Part shown: positions 35,201-47,500 of the stretch, in pieces | Position numbering within the stretch: the stretch's first letter is position 1 | Layout of the letters: each line of letters begins with the position of its first letter | Source: Carposina sasakii | Lineage: Eukaryota > Arthropoda > Insecta > Lepidoptera > Carposinidae | DNA length: 64,000 nucleotides | Direction: 5' to 3' | Assembly (NCBI GenBank): GCA_014607495.2 | Contig: CP053162.1 | Span: forward strand, 5,402,469-5,466,468 | Program-made: the position numbers and the translations under genes | The notes under the pieces: generated by a model | The model's input: only the letters and a program-made list of their open reading frames with translations | What the model was told of the DNA's origin: nothing | Database searches by the model: none

Positions 35201-36166
35201 TATGGTGCTGCAGGCAGGGCCACTACCTACTACACCAATTGGCCGTCAAATGTATTAACAACACCTGTTATTATTAACAACAACGTTAATCTTTATACAT
35301 TCATGGATAGAAGATAGTCAGTTATCATAACCATTCCCAGAATCTTAATTTGTGTGTGTCCAGACAAACCCACATACCCTAATAAAATTTATGCAGTAAT
35401 AAAACCTTATCTAAATGCAATCTTCACATTAACAAATAAGAGAAAGATTACAAATAAAGTGCATACTGCCATTTAGGTAGCTTTTGTTATATGCCAATTT
35501 CAACCTTCTGCCATTGAAATTCAGGTGGTCATTGCTTGTCATATAATCCTAATACAATAATGTGTACCCACAGATTACCCGATACAGAGTAATCTGTGTG
35601 TGTACCCCAACAAAACAGGACTAGTAATCCATTACTTTTTATTACTGCACTACTATTTATTATTATGTGAAGGATGTGTATGTTTGAAAGTCGAGAAGTA
35701 ACAAACACTATCATATGGATTTAGAGGAGGCTTATTCATAGAATTCTACTATTCTATTGTTCTCTAGTTCCTAATGGGTCTATGATTTTTTTATATACCT
35801 ACATAAGATATAGTAACTGTCTGTATTTTCATAAACTGAGGATTTGCTCAAGGGCAGATTCAGGGGAGCTGTCACGGGAGTTGTAACCACCCCCTGTGGA
35901 CTTAGACCAGCTTAACTATTACAATTTTACGAGCAATTATGACCACACCCTGACCGTGAGTCTGGATCAACCCTTGAATCAGCTTATTAAACTCGTTTGG
36001 TACATTTACCTGATAATGTTAAGGCGATCATGACTAGAAGAAGAGGGAACTCCACAGAAATTGTGAACGGCCTTCCAGGCAAGTCACTGATAGTGTTAAT
36101 ATTGCTATTACTCTCGGTAAGAGTTTCATTCTCTTCATTTCGCTCATTTTCAGTCTCTTCTTGCAT
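26241..36166 (-). CDS. SLC46-type MFS transporter (proton-coupled folate transporter-like)
   Basis: Predicted 12-helix membrane transporter of the major facilitator superfamily. Seven minus-strand exons, in transcript order: 36010-36166 (ATG at 36164-36166), 32330-32590, 30129-30300, 29303-29480, 27604-27982, 26966-27206, 26241-26313. All junctions are GT-AG, phases agree, and the sum is exactly 487 codons (486 aa), the size of the family. A charged N-terminus (MQEETENERNEENET) precedes helix 1. Exon 2 carries the MFS loop 2-3 signature GVWSDTYGRKPLIVWPLLG, and its long first extracellular loop with His/Cys and an NGS site is typical of SLC46. Exon 4 (LEAAVSLGSIIGA) is also characteristic. 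The SLC46 group includes the folate/proton symporter SLC46A1 and other vesicular transporters; the substrate here is unknown. The short last exon, ending N-P-R-L-stop, is the least certain part. A 5' UTR intron acceptor may lie just before the ATG. Confidence 0.88.
26385..26583. repeat. Two-copy dispersed repeat, copy 2
   Basis: Nearly identical to 13896-14102, located in the last intron of the SLC46 gene. It includes three extra bases (TAG) in GTTAGTAGTGACAGG. Confidence 0.7.
28389..28819. mobile_element. hAT-type MITE
   Basis: TIRs CAGGGATGGCGAACC and, inverted, CAGGTATGGCGAACC. A perfect 8-bp target duplication CTATAGGT lies at 28381-28388 and 28820-28827. It is in the SLC46 intron between exons 4 and 5. 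GGCACGCGTGCC near the left end is itself a palindrome. Confidence 0.85.
28909..29151. mobile_element. piggyBac-type MITE
   Basis: TIRs CCCAGATAAGCCT on both sides flanked by TTAA (28905-28908 and 29152-29155), the piggyBac signature. A subterminal near-palindrome CTACTGTCCTATAT occurs in both halves. Length 243 bp, no ORF. Confidence 0.85.
30601..30752. mobile_element. MITE-like inverted repeat element
   Basis: Ends ATAGTCCGTTCCACGA and, inverted, ATAGTCTGTTCCACGA. A partial relative (TTTCGTGGAACAG) is near 48630. Target duplication unclear. Confidence 0.5.
31022..31358 (-). mobile_element. Non-autonomous Helitron
   Basis: Minus-strand element: starts TCTATACATATAATAAA at 31358 and ends GCGGGCGTCCACTAG at 31022, between A and T. 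About 90% identical by eye to 45973-46290. In SLC46 intron 2. Confidence 0.85.
31616..31751. mobile_element. Short MITE
   Basis: Imperfect TIRs CGGTGTTATTACAAAAGA and, inverted, CCGTGTTATTATAAAAGA, flanked by CTA (31613-31615 and 31752-31754). Confidence 0.5.
32635..32706. repeat. 72-bp fold-back in SLC46 intron 1
   Basis: The inner arms CTGAAACTCTAGGAT (32649-32663) and ATCCTAGAGTTTCAG (32677-32691) are perfect; TTCGATGAAT extends the stem outward. The loop is 13 bases. It starts 45 bases upstream of exon 2 on the transcript. Confidence 0.6.
33195..33214. repeat. Perfect 20-bp palindrome
   Basis: CATAGAGGAATTCCTCTATG, in SLC46 intron 1 inside AT-rich sequence. It could be chance or a site; nothing else supports a function. 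Confidence 0.5.
33513..35010 (+). pseudogene. R4/Dong-like LINE, 3' half, frameshifted
   Basis: Three overlapping frames (33513-34065, 34047-34250, 34235-34951) together give the end of an RT (FGIDKCKINSI, ESYKYLGYHQS, VLTYSFIYWTKHELQNLQRL, LPRKVGGRRLIDL), then a zinc-knuckle-like C-R-R-C-x7-H-x4-C (near 34332-34383), then a restriction-like endonuclease end (ITFIDKENKTAQLIDIAVP, ISTTGVVPKQL). That order belongs to single-ORF LINEs of the R2/R4/Dong type. At least two frameshifts make it dead. It is plus-strand, inside an intron of the minus-strand SLC46 gene, and is bounded by (TAA)n on both sides. Confidence 0.8.
35027..35250 (-). repeat. tRNA-derived SINE, near full length
   Basis: Minus-strand copy of the family at 6431-6617, with B-box-like GGGTTCAAATCCCGG and the CTTAATGTGAGACAAAG core. 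It directly abuts the TAA run at the end of the LINE. Confidence 0.75.
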
Positions 36167-38590
36167 TGTTTAAAATCTAAAAATATTCAATTGTGTATAA
36201 AATATGTGTATAAAATAGATAGCTTAGCTATTGAATAAAAATTATCTGTGATTATTTATTTACTCAAAAGTTCAAATTATAATTTGCCAGATCAATAAAG
36301 TTATTATTACATTATTTTACAGATTCCTATAACTAATGTAATGAAATCATATGTATCACGAAGAATATTCTATTCGATACTTATAGCTTTCTTGTGTTTC
36401 TTGTTCAGTGAATAAAAACTAAGAGGCAGTGAGGACATTTTTTTGAAACCTATACATTTATAATTTTAAATCGAATCTAATTTACATATAAATAAAAGTA
36501 AGTGCAGTTGCAAATATTTAATCTAATAAAGTTTATAAAATTGCAAAGAAGTTCATACATACCCAAAATAATGAAGAAAAAATCTTATTTTATTTTTACA
36601 AAACACAACCAAACCAAAAAGAATATACTTATGTATGCACTCCAAACACTCACAGAATCAAAGAATATACTACTCTCTCACAGAATATTATAATATGTAC
36701 AAAAACTTTTACATACATACTTTTTTGTTTTGATTTTTTTGCAGACAAGCTTAGTGTCAGATAATGACATTGACGGAAGCACGACGGAAGCTTAGATCTT
36801 AGATCACGGCGACGGAAGTGAACGCTGGATTAGGGTTGTTCTCGTTGTTGCAATGAGGCTTGTCAAACGTTCCTTTCAATAGTACATAAGTGATCAAACA
36901 CTTTTTTTTGTTTAGTTTAACCCGAAGGAAGGGCAAGGGAAACTAAACCCATACAGCCTTTGTCTTTAGTAAATTATTTCTGAATTTATGATGGATGATA
37001 TTGATGATGATTTATTTATTATTATTAGAACGGCTGAAGTAGCCATTTACTCTAATATATATGTCATGTTATCAGTGTATAAAGTAATCAAAGATACAAT
37101 CATTAAATATATCATACAATCATACAATAATTAATAGAAACAAAAACACACAATAGAAAAAAAATGAGAAAGAAAACTTATGGTCAATCATGCATCACAT
37201 TCACTCACAAAACATCAGACATTCCATAATAAGCCCCATCCATCCATCCGCAAATATATCAATGTCAGGGTTGGCATCAAGCAGTCGGTTGAGAGCGGTG
37301 AGGGTACGAGGAAGCGGAGATGATGAATGGAAACGTCGGGGAAATCCTCAAGAATGGGTGTGAAATTAGTAAAGAGCAAAAAGAATTGCAGAAACAACTT
37401 ACATGAGCCCATAAAGAGATCGCATTCCGACTAAAGTTTTACTTAGCTTACCTACATAAAAAATCATGCACTAGATTTACATCACAAGTAAACAAAATAT
37501 AACTTATCTACCAGAAAACATCACTTTACGGACACATGCCAGCCATTTACAATCAAATTTAGATTTTCATAACAATTACACCCGAACGTTCCAGCTTTTC
37601 CCGCCGAATCCCTGATCAAACACAAACTCACCTTACAGCACTAGTATGTGACGTCACGTCACCGGTCACTTAACCACAGTACACTAAGTAGTCTGTGCAC
37701 TTAACTACACTTCCAGACGGTACAATCTGACTTCGCAATCACATACATTTTATATGGTGGATGATGACACATTATTATTATCAACACGTCTCGCGATCCT
37801 GCGCGTGTATTTCCGACGTGTTTTCGCATCGGGTGTTAACAGTGTGTCTTGTCTTGTGTATTATTCATCTGAGACTGGCACCATCATTAACTAATAGGCA
37901 TTGTCCGTTCCTATGTCTGATATTGGAACTAAAATTTTTGTATGCGGTGAAACAGAAAATGTGTGTCATACACATAGTAACTAGCGTCATCATCCATCGG
38001 AACTATACGGTGAAACCTCGGTGAAACGCACTCTAGTAATGTCAACCTACATTTTTTTTTGTTCCCACCTATTCCACATGAGACCACAGCTCTACTCTAG
38101 GTCTTGCTTGTCTATTAATTTTATTATAAAAAAAAACGTAAAAAGAAGAAGAAAGCGTTTCGGACAAAAATACAGTTTTATTTCCACCTTGCTGGGTTTG
38201 TTTCTTCGTAATAAAGGCTTAAATCGTCAAAAATTATATTAAATTAAGGTATTTATATAAAATTTTTCGTTGTGTTACTCATTATATCAAGTCCGATGAC
38301 GATGAGTCGGCGGACCCGTCATAACCACATCCGCCCGTTGAAAACATTTACTGTTACATGCTTGTTCTTCATATTACTTTGCAAGTTTACTTCGAAAACG
38401 GCAGCATTTACAAACAGTCAGTAGCTGCGAGTGTAACATTAAAGATTATGTATAATTTAAATCACCACGAAGTAAGACGCGACCTCTATTTTTAGAACGG
38501 CGACTTTCTTTTCTTGGTGTATTTCCATAATCATGAATTAAAGTAATAATCAAATTAATTATTGTGTTGTAGGTAAAATAACAAGTAAAG
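36167..38590. other. Divergent intergenic region, SLC46 / EB1
   Basis: Holds the upstream regions of two head-to-head genes. No TATA box or initiator could be assigned. A MITE copy lies at about 37903-38036 and LINE-like debris may lie at 37000-37420, but I could not define its ends. A plausible splice acceptor (TTGTGTTGTAG, ending 38572) sits 18 bases before the EB1 ATG, so EB1 probably has a 5' UTR intron. Confidence 0.45.
37903..38036. mobile_element. MITE of the GTTTCA-ended family
   Basis: Left CATTGTCCGTTCCTATGTCTG and right GAACTATACGGTGAAACC match the outer parts of 7926-8560. Ends are diverged. Confidence 0.45.
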
Positions 38591-41500
38591 ATGGCTGTAA
38601 ATGTCTATTCAACAAATGTTACTTCAGAAAACCTATCAAGACATGACATGCTAGCATGGGTTAATGATTGCTTGCAGTCCAATTTTGCTAAAATTGAGGA
38701 GCTATGTACCGGGGCGGCATATTGTCAGTTTATGGATATGCTTTTTCCAAATAGTGTACCCATGAAACGGATCAAATTTAAGACTAATCTTGAACATGAG
38801 TATATACAAAATTTTAAAATATTACAAGCTGGATTTAAAAAAATGGGTGTAGACAAGGTAATTATTTATGAATCTAATTTTACTAATTTTACTGTTATCT
38901 AACCTTTTATTCTATGCAAATATCTCAGACCATATAAGAACCACATTAATAAATCAATAAATATTTGAATCTGTGAATAGCACTATTGATTAGGATGTGC
39001 CGGAGATCCATATCCTTATCCACGGATATCCGAGGCAAAAGAAAGATCCGTATCTGTTACTTTTTTGGCAGATCTTTTACGGATCTTTTTACCTTATTAA
39101 TTTTAAATTTATAAATGAAATTCTTTAAATAGGTGGTTAAGTAGCAATAAAAAACTATTAAATTCAATCAAGATATTTTTTTATTTGCTAAAATCAATAG
39201 TTGGCTCCTTTATATTGCAAACCAACATTATGAACATGAGATCAACATTATAAAAAGTTATAAGATCACCTTTTACTAAGAAAAATATACCTTGATAATT
39301 ATCTTTGAAAATTATAAAAATCAAACACTAAAATAATCTTATTTATTTATGTGTATCTGAACGTCATTTGCGTATCCAAACGTGCTGGACCTAAACCTAG
39401 CTAGAGCTAAAAAAAACCGTTTCTCTGACGAGAATAGTGTGAATTTCTGTTTTAGGTACTTTCTCACTTTTGTTTTACATTATAAAAACAAATTCTGAAT
39501 TAAATTGCATATTTCTCACATTTATTCTTTGCTGTTTAATTAATAATACTGAAAAACCTACACCCTCCCTGAGATAAATATATTATCATTTAAATAAAGA
39601 AAATTTCAAGAAGTTAAATGGAAAATTAGCTAGGATAATTATCAAGATATATAGAAAAACCTAAGAAGAGAACATTCAGATACAGGCAAAATCAGTTGCC
39701 TCAACTGCCTGCCTGTTTACATATAATAATAATAAAGATAATTATCCAAAAAATATTTATCTTGATAATTTCGAACCCTGGATCCAGCACATCACTACTA
39801 TTGATTAATTTCATTTCACATTCCTTTTATGACATAGTTTGGTTGCATAAGGTAACTATGTGCACTTACAACATTGTACCTTACTTTTTCACACAATAAA
39901 GTCTAACTTCAGTTCTTATTTGGTTTGAGGGATAAACTTTCTTAGTAATCTTAGTTTCTTAGGTATAGGCTTTATACAATTTAATTATTAAAATAGCTAA
40001 TATAGAAAAATTTACAATATCTGACATGTTCATACAGCATTGTATGATAAATCTGTGATTTATGCCCTTGATCCAGAAATTGGCAGATTTACAGGAAAAC
40101 ATAATTAATAATAGTGCCAATTATTTCATGGATTTTAATGCAACATGCTATCACTCTAAGCAGAATAAGCATTAGAATGTAGTAACTTTGTGGATACTAG
40201 TTACCGGTCATATTGAACTACAATTTTCCAATTAATTAAAATGCTGTTGCAAGAAATCACAAATCATAATATTTTTGTGAACTGCATAAGTAATGCTAAT
40301 GAACTATGCTATAAATAATTATACTGATATTTCCTTCACATTATAAAAACATGTAGACACATTACACCTAATGGGAATTTGTTTTAGTTTTATATGTGTC
40401 TTTATTTAGCATCTTTATCATCTGTTACTCTATCCTAAACTTACCTGCCCCCTGATTACGTAAAAGCAATAGCAAAGCCGAAGCCGCGCCATCGCGATAA
40501 TTGAGAGTGTGTGTGTGTGTGGGTGTGCGCGGGACGAGGTGCGGGATGACACCGAGCGCTCGTTGCGCGCACACACACACTCAATTATCGCGATGGCGCG
40601 GCTTCGGCTTTGCTATTGCTTTTACGTAATCAGGGGGCTGAATTCCCTAGGTTTAAGCTAAATGCTAGTGTAGTTGTATTTTCAATGTCATAATGCTAAT
40701 AACCATTATAGGTAATACCAGTGGATAAGCTGATAAAAGGAAGGTTCCAGGACAATTTTGAGTTTTTGCAATGGTTTAAAAAGTTTTTCGATGCAAACTA
40801 TGACGGTCGGGAATACGACGCGTATGAGGCTCGTGGCGGGCTTGCGATAGGGTCCGGCGGCGTAGAGCCTGGCTTGCCGCTGTGTGCCCCGCCGCCGCCG
40901 CGCGCGCGCCGCGTCCCCGTCTCCGGCAGTACGAAATGATACTCATGCACGAAAGCCTCGGACCAAACTATCCAATGGACACTTTACTGGCCATTGATTT
41001 AAGCTAGACGACTGCTGGACATATGCCGCTTATAATGCCCTGTGTCTGGTTGGAAGCAGCCTGCATTGTGTAATTTTCTGATTGATTATATTATTGTTGA
41101 AGTGATTGACAATGGCCATGTTAAGTACCCATTGGGCGTTTGGTCCGATCACTGACATTTATGCTGCATGCTTGGAAATGTCTGTAAAACTTTACCATCA
41201 TAAGCTAAATACTTATAGTTAACAATGAGAAACAAATGCAAGTACCTAACTGAAGCATTTCTAAGCGTGCACAGACCAACATCATGTAAAGTCCTTGTAG
41301 TGGCACTGTAGATTGTCAATTTATTTTATTTACTTCCTTTCACTTTTTCTTTTGTAGATAGTACCCATTGACAGGCTGGTGAAGGGTCGTTTCCAAGATA
41401 ACTTTGAGTTTTTGCAATGGTTCAAGAAGTTTTTCGATGCCAACTACGGAGGCACGGAATATGATGCGGTGGCGCAGCGGGAAGGGCTGCCGATGGGCCA

Positions 41501-44500
41501 CGGGGGCGCCAGCGCGGCGCGCGGGCCTCCCCCCGCCAAGAAACCACAGGCACCAGTTGCTAAAGTCGCAGCCAGACCCCAAACCAGTACTATTTTGTTT
41601 CTTTCTTTTCGTTCTATGTCTGTGTTGCTTTATTATGTTTATGTACAATAAAATACAAAATCATAAATATATTTGGAACCATTGCATTGATTATGTCAGT
41701 AGAGTCAGTATTTAAACTTAGGTTTCCAGCCTAAAAATCTCCTATTATAAATTTTGATGATTATGGATGGAGGATATAAATAAGTAGCATTTGTGTATAT
41801 TTATATTGCATGCTCTAATTTTTATTTACTTAGTTTGTTTTCTTCATTAGTACCACTTTCATTAGTTTTAACAAGATAAAACTTAAAGTTCTATACATAT
41901 TCTTAATAGTAATATAAAATAATGTAATTGTAATGATTTTAAAGTTATTTCCTTATTTATACATTTGGTAAAAAAAAGTAATTGAAATCACTACCAAAAT
42001 AATACAATATTGGATAACTATTATCATATTAAGTAACTACATATTGCTAAAGATGCTTCAGCATCAAGCTTTTTAAAAAGTCTTAACATTTTTATGGATT
42101 AAAAACTAAAGTATTTGGAAATGTATTAATTTATGTTTAATTAATATTATTTTGTATGTCAATATTGTTTTAAACGCTTTTTAACATGTAACATTTTTAA
42201 CTCAACTGACTGTAATTCTTTTGTTTTTACGGCAGTATTTTACAGAATTTTGTTTTTTTTTTACAGTTGGCAAGACACCCAGCGCAATTCGCTCACCACC
42301 TGTCAATCTAGTAAGATTAAATCAAACTGGCAAAGGAGACTCTAAAGTATTGGATGAACTAAATCATCAAGTAAGTTTTTGCCACTTGTTTATACTTTGT
42401 ATTAAGTATGCCTAAGGTAGACATTGTATTCTATACCTACTATTGCTAATACTTGTAAAAAGTCAAATGCCGAAGTATTGGGAAATTGCTATCTATGTGT
42501 CCCTGATAACTACGTAGGTAGACGGCAGGGCCGGATTTAGAGACCTATTGGCCTCGGGGCAACAAAGGAGCGGAGGCCCCCTTGCCCCAATTTTTTATTT
42601 TACTGATTGCCTGATTGGAGTGAACAAATATAGATCAAAGATTTCTGTTAATATTGAAGAATAATATAATCAAGTACCTAAGTATGTACAAAGTACTGTA
42701 GGTAAAGGTAAAAGAGCCAAAAAAAAATATCGAAAATGTTTACTAATTGGAATTTGAAAGATTTTTTTTTCCGAAATTGCCCTCCCCTAAATCCGGCCCT
42801 GGTAGACGACGGCGACCGCGGCTATTTGCTGTGGTACGCGGCAGGACCAATCTAGTAAACAAAGCACTAATGTAATGACGCGCACGATGCATACGCTCAA
42901 TAAAGTTGCGGATATTACTGACCTATTCCATTGTACTTTGAATGAATTTATAAAAATAACTGTACATCATATGTTACACTTAAGTATAAAGTTGCTACTC
43001 TGTCGTGGTAGGTTAAACCTGTAAAGATAGAAGTAAGGTATGAAATAAATAAATAAGTCACCATTTATTCTGCTAATAATATGTCTTAACCTACTTTGAT
43101 CTTGCTACAATCACAGACTTGGTACTTACTTACCTATTTGGACTAAGTTACACATGACTTGCTAAATATCGAACGCCAATATGTCCACCGGGTTATGGTA
43201 CATCTCGCCCACAAAAAAACTCGTCCACGGGCCAAATGTGTACTTTTAAAAATGTATATGGGTAGATTCGCCCGAATCAGTGTAGAAGATCGAACCAGAT
43301 GTATCCTATATAAAACTAAAGGGACGTTTCTGTAAAATCGTATAATTTTACATTAAATATTTAATACCTGATTCATATTATTCATACTAAGAAAATGTTA
43401 AAACTAGTTAATCACGTATTTATAAATATAGAATTATGATGGTTAGGTTAGGTGACTCTGGTATGTTTGTTGTTTATAAATAATTATCATTAAATGCTAT
43501 TCTATTTACCTACAGGTATCAGATATTCAATGTAAATATAAAATTTTTCCGGAACATCCCTTTCCTTTTCAATGGCAGACATCTGGTGCGACTTTCCACA
43601 CTGATTCGGGCGAATCTACCCATATGCATTTTTAAAAGTAGTCATTTGGCCCGCGAACGAGTTTTTTCGTGGGCGAGATGTACCATAACCCTGTCAGCTT
43701 TACCTTAAGGTTGATTATTATCACTTTATTTATATAATAAATAATCCACCTTAAGCTAAAGTGGACATATTAACGTTTGATATTCAGCGACTAACATAAT
43801 TTATTACATATACACACGGCTGGGGTCATGAAATAGGCTAGCCAGAAGTGCATGATGATAAAAAATGCAACATACACGTTGATAGTGGCAACAGATGTAA
43901 ACGATCAGTGATAAGTAGCTGTAGCTTATCGCCCGAGAAAATGCTCGAATTCCTTAGTCAACTCTTACGACATAGGGTATAAAGGTTGGCTATACATATA
44001 GTGATAATAAGGATAAAAATGAAAATTTTGATTCCAAATCAACTTTTATTATAATAGATATTTCAAAAACAGTAACTTAAACCTTTAAAGCCTGTAATTT
44101 GGCTACAGTTCTTATAAATCAGTCCCTTTAATTTTGACTTAATCAGTCATTATAAATCTCTCCTGAATACGTAGTAATATGGTGACAATAGGGTAATATT
44201 GTGATACCTTATTGGCAATACTGTGATAATCTATTCTGGGGCCCATTCATCGGCTGAATAATCACCAACGTCATAGCTTTCACATAGAAGTTGCGGTGAA
44301 TAGCAATTCATGCATTTCTAGTGATACCTACCATTTCGCACATTCCATACATTCAAACCAAACAGCACCTTTTTTGTGGGCTAGATCTTGAGAATAATAG
44401 CCTGCGCATAAGTCACACTGCGCTTTTTTGTGAGTACGTGACGAACGTTCAGATCTTCTTTTGTTTTCTGTTCGCGGCAAGCTTCTCTGGAGTGCGCAGC

Positions 44501-47500
44501 GAAAGACTATAACTTTGTTTAAAAGACCACCACCAATAAGGCCCGGCTTTACCCTATGCATCGTTGAACTGATGTACTTGGCCAGTTTTGACAGCTAATG
44601 CATAACCGACACGCTTAATATCAGTCATACTTAACCCAAATCCAATTTCTGGCATTTTTATGATGTGTGAGATTAATTTACATTCAAACTCCTTAGGGAA
44701 TGTGAATAGTCTTCCCAGCTTTGGTATAGAAATTGAAGGATCTTTATTTTCATTACTCACGTACGTTTTTAAAGTGGTCCAGGGTATGCCATACCTACTC
44801 CTTAGATGCTTTGTAAATAGACCAATTGTCATTTTTAACCTTCGAGACAGCAGCTCTATGTGAAGAAAACTCATAATCGCGACGATTTTTCCTTTCATTT
44901 GTCGAGGCTTACGCTTCGCTGAAGCGTTTCTGTAAGAAAAAACATCAAATTCATAAGCTCCTAGATTAACACTAGGTATAGTACATATAATTTTTATATG
45001 GCCTTTTACGACGGCTATATTATAACCGAAATTCACGAATACCGTGTAGAAAATACAGTTTAAAACAACAAACAAGTGTCGACAATAATATAGTGATATA
45101 TACGTACCTATTTTGCTCCGGATTCTCCATAACAAAGTTGGCTGGGGGCAAAAATTACGTACATTGAGCCTCGTGTCCGGCAGCTAACTGAGGGGAGAGG
45201 TCGTGGCGATATTACACTTTAAAAGCGCGTACGGCTCGCTGGGCATTACAGAGGTAATCAAAACCAAATTTGTCACTATATTACCATATATCACCGATAA
45301 GCCAATCTTTACCCTATACCTATGGCAAAAGATGCAGCTGATGTATTCTAGTAAAACTCCGCATCTGCACAGGGCTTTACTTCAGTTGTTAAAGTGGTCC
45401 TTGGTCATTGGTTTAAGCGGTGTTCATGTTTCTTCCACCTATGTAATGTAAAAAATGAGTTAATTTATATATAAACTTATTATTGGTGATTTATTCCAGG
45501 TAAATGAGTTAAAAGCGACAGTTGACGGCCTAGAAAAGGAACGGGACTTCTACTTCGGCAAGCTTCGAGATATAGAGGTGATCTGTCAGGAAATGGAAGA
45601 ACAGCAAAATGCTCCAATAGTCCAAAAGATTTTGGATATCTTATATGCAACTGAGGTGGGTATTGTACGTAAATATGTCATTTTCATTTTAAACACGGAG
45701 AAGTCGTGGCGCGGCAATGCTTGTGTTTCAAAACGTTTGCCCCATTTACGTACCGCTATTATATATTTTTATGGTCTGTCTATTAATTTAAATATGACAT
45801 GGAATTCGGTTTTAAAATCGGATACTGGGAACACTTCTTTAGATAAAAAAAATCTCGTATTAAATTGTGCCATTTGTGACACTGTACCTACACTTTTTGA
45901 TGGTGTCGCTAAGTTGGGTTTTGAAAGAACATATATTTTTTCCAAATTATACATTTTAGACTATAATAGATACTAGTGGACGCCCGCGACTCCGTCCGCG
46001 TGGACTGCAAAAAAAAACAAAATGTCGAAATTATCCGGGATAAAAAACATTTTTCCCGGGATAAAAAGTAGCCGTAGTGTTAAGTGGAACCTGTCACAAT
46101 ATATTCCTGAAAACTGCATCGAAATCGGTTCAGCCGTTTCTAAGATTAGCGTGCACAAACGCACAGACAAAAATTCCAAAAATCATTGTTTTGGGTTCTA
46201 TTGCGTTGATAAAGGTCTCCTATAATATTTTTTCTCATATATCTTCCATGTACAGACAGCGATCCGTTACATTTTTATTATATGTATAGATTAAATTGTG
46301 GGCTCTACCTTCAATCAATGAGTGCAAAATTTTTATTGACAGCGAATTCTGATAATAGCTAATTATTAGCTATTCTTTCGTTAATGGGGCGACTGTTATA
46401 TAACGCACAAGTACCATGCAAAGCGCTATTCATTTTAATGTTACATTGACTAATCTTGCTTTATTTTAATAGTAGACTAGTTAACTAATAGATATTTCGA
46501 TTTGGCTAACGCCGACCGGGACCAAAATATATCATAGATTCCTTTAATACATACATATTTTACTTAATATGGAGGGTAGTTCAATCTAAATTATATTTTA
46601 GCAATTTAAATTGAACTAGCCTCCGTATTAACCTTGCTCCTCTCCTTTATTCTCTAGCTTTTATTATAAAAAATGCCTAATTCCTGTAAATAGTAATGCC
46701 TTTTATAGTATACTGCCATTAACAAATAGCAGAACCTTCAACTAAAATGGTATTTAAAATGATACGTGAGTACATAAAACTATTTTGTCACTGGAACAGT
46801 GCAGTTATTTACATAATAATGATATGAGAAATATTTGTCTTGTTATTGTTTGCGTAACAAGCCAGATGTTTGTCGTGTAACGCGAACCTATTGAATGGCA
46901 CAGTATGCCACATTATTAATTGTTATGTACTTACGATCAATGCATGCTATTCGTATTTCTTTTAAATATAAGCTACCTACATAATGTTATCGTTAAAAAA
47001 TTCAAACTTGTGATTTATACATAAAAATAAGGCTGTTACTGTTTTGCTTCACTAGTTTGTTTTAGGCTACCTTTTCAATAATATGCTGTAGCGGCAAACG
47101 GTATATCACAAAGGTGATCATACAGCCATGTTTATAATAGCGGGATCAGAGAGCGTAGTGCGAGGTTTCACTTCCCGCTCTTTCGCGTTAACGTAAAACA
47201 GCCAACCAATCACATTATGGCATCGTGACGTAATGTAATGAAAGTGAGAAAAACAGCACGCCATGATTGGTTGAATAGTTTACGTTTACGCAATCGAGTT
47301 CGAAGTGAAAACTCGCACTAAATAGATGTAACAGATCAGTGACAAGTCGCTTATTGCTGCCCTATCGAGTTCCTTAGTCGCTCTTATGGGGTGTTCAAGT
47401 ATTACGTAACGCAATTTGGGAGGAGGGGTGTCTCGTAAAACGTTACGATGCGTTACAGGGGCGGGTGGGGGTCTTTCTTACAATACGTTACGCAACATTG

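Noticed and set aside
37215..37412. 65-aa minus-strand ORF upstream of EB1
   Set aside because: Might be LINE debris; I could not find LINE motifs or ends, so it is left unassigned.
44660..46289. Several 60-130 aa plus-strand ORFs in EB1 introns
   Set aside because: They run through a pogo remnant, EB1 exon 4 read-through and a Helitron; no independent coding evidence.
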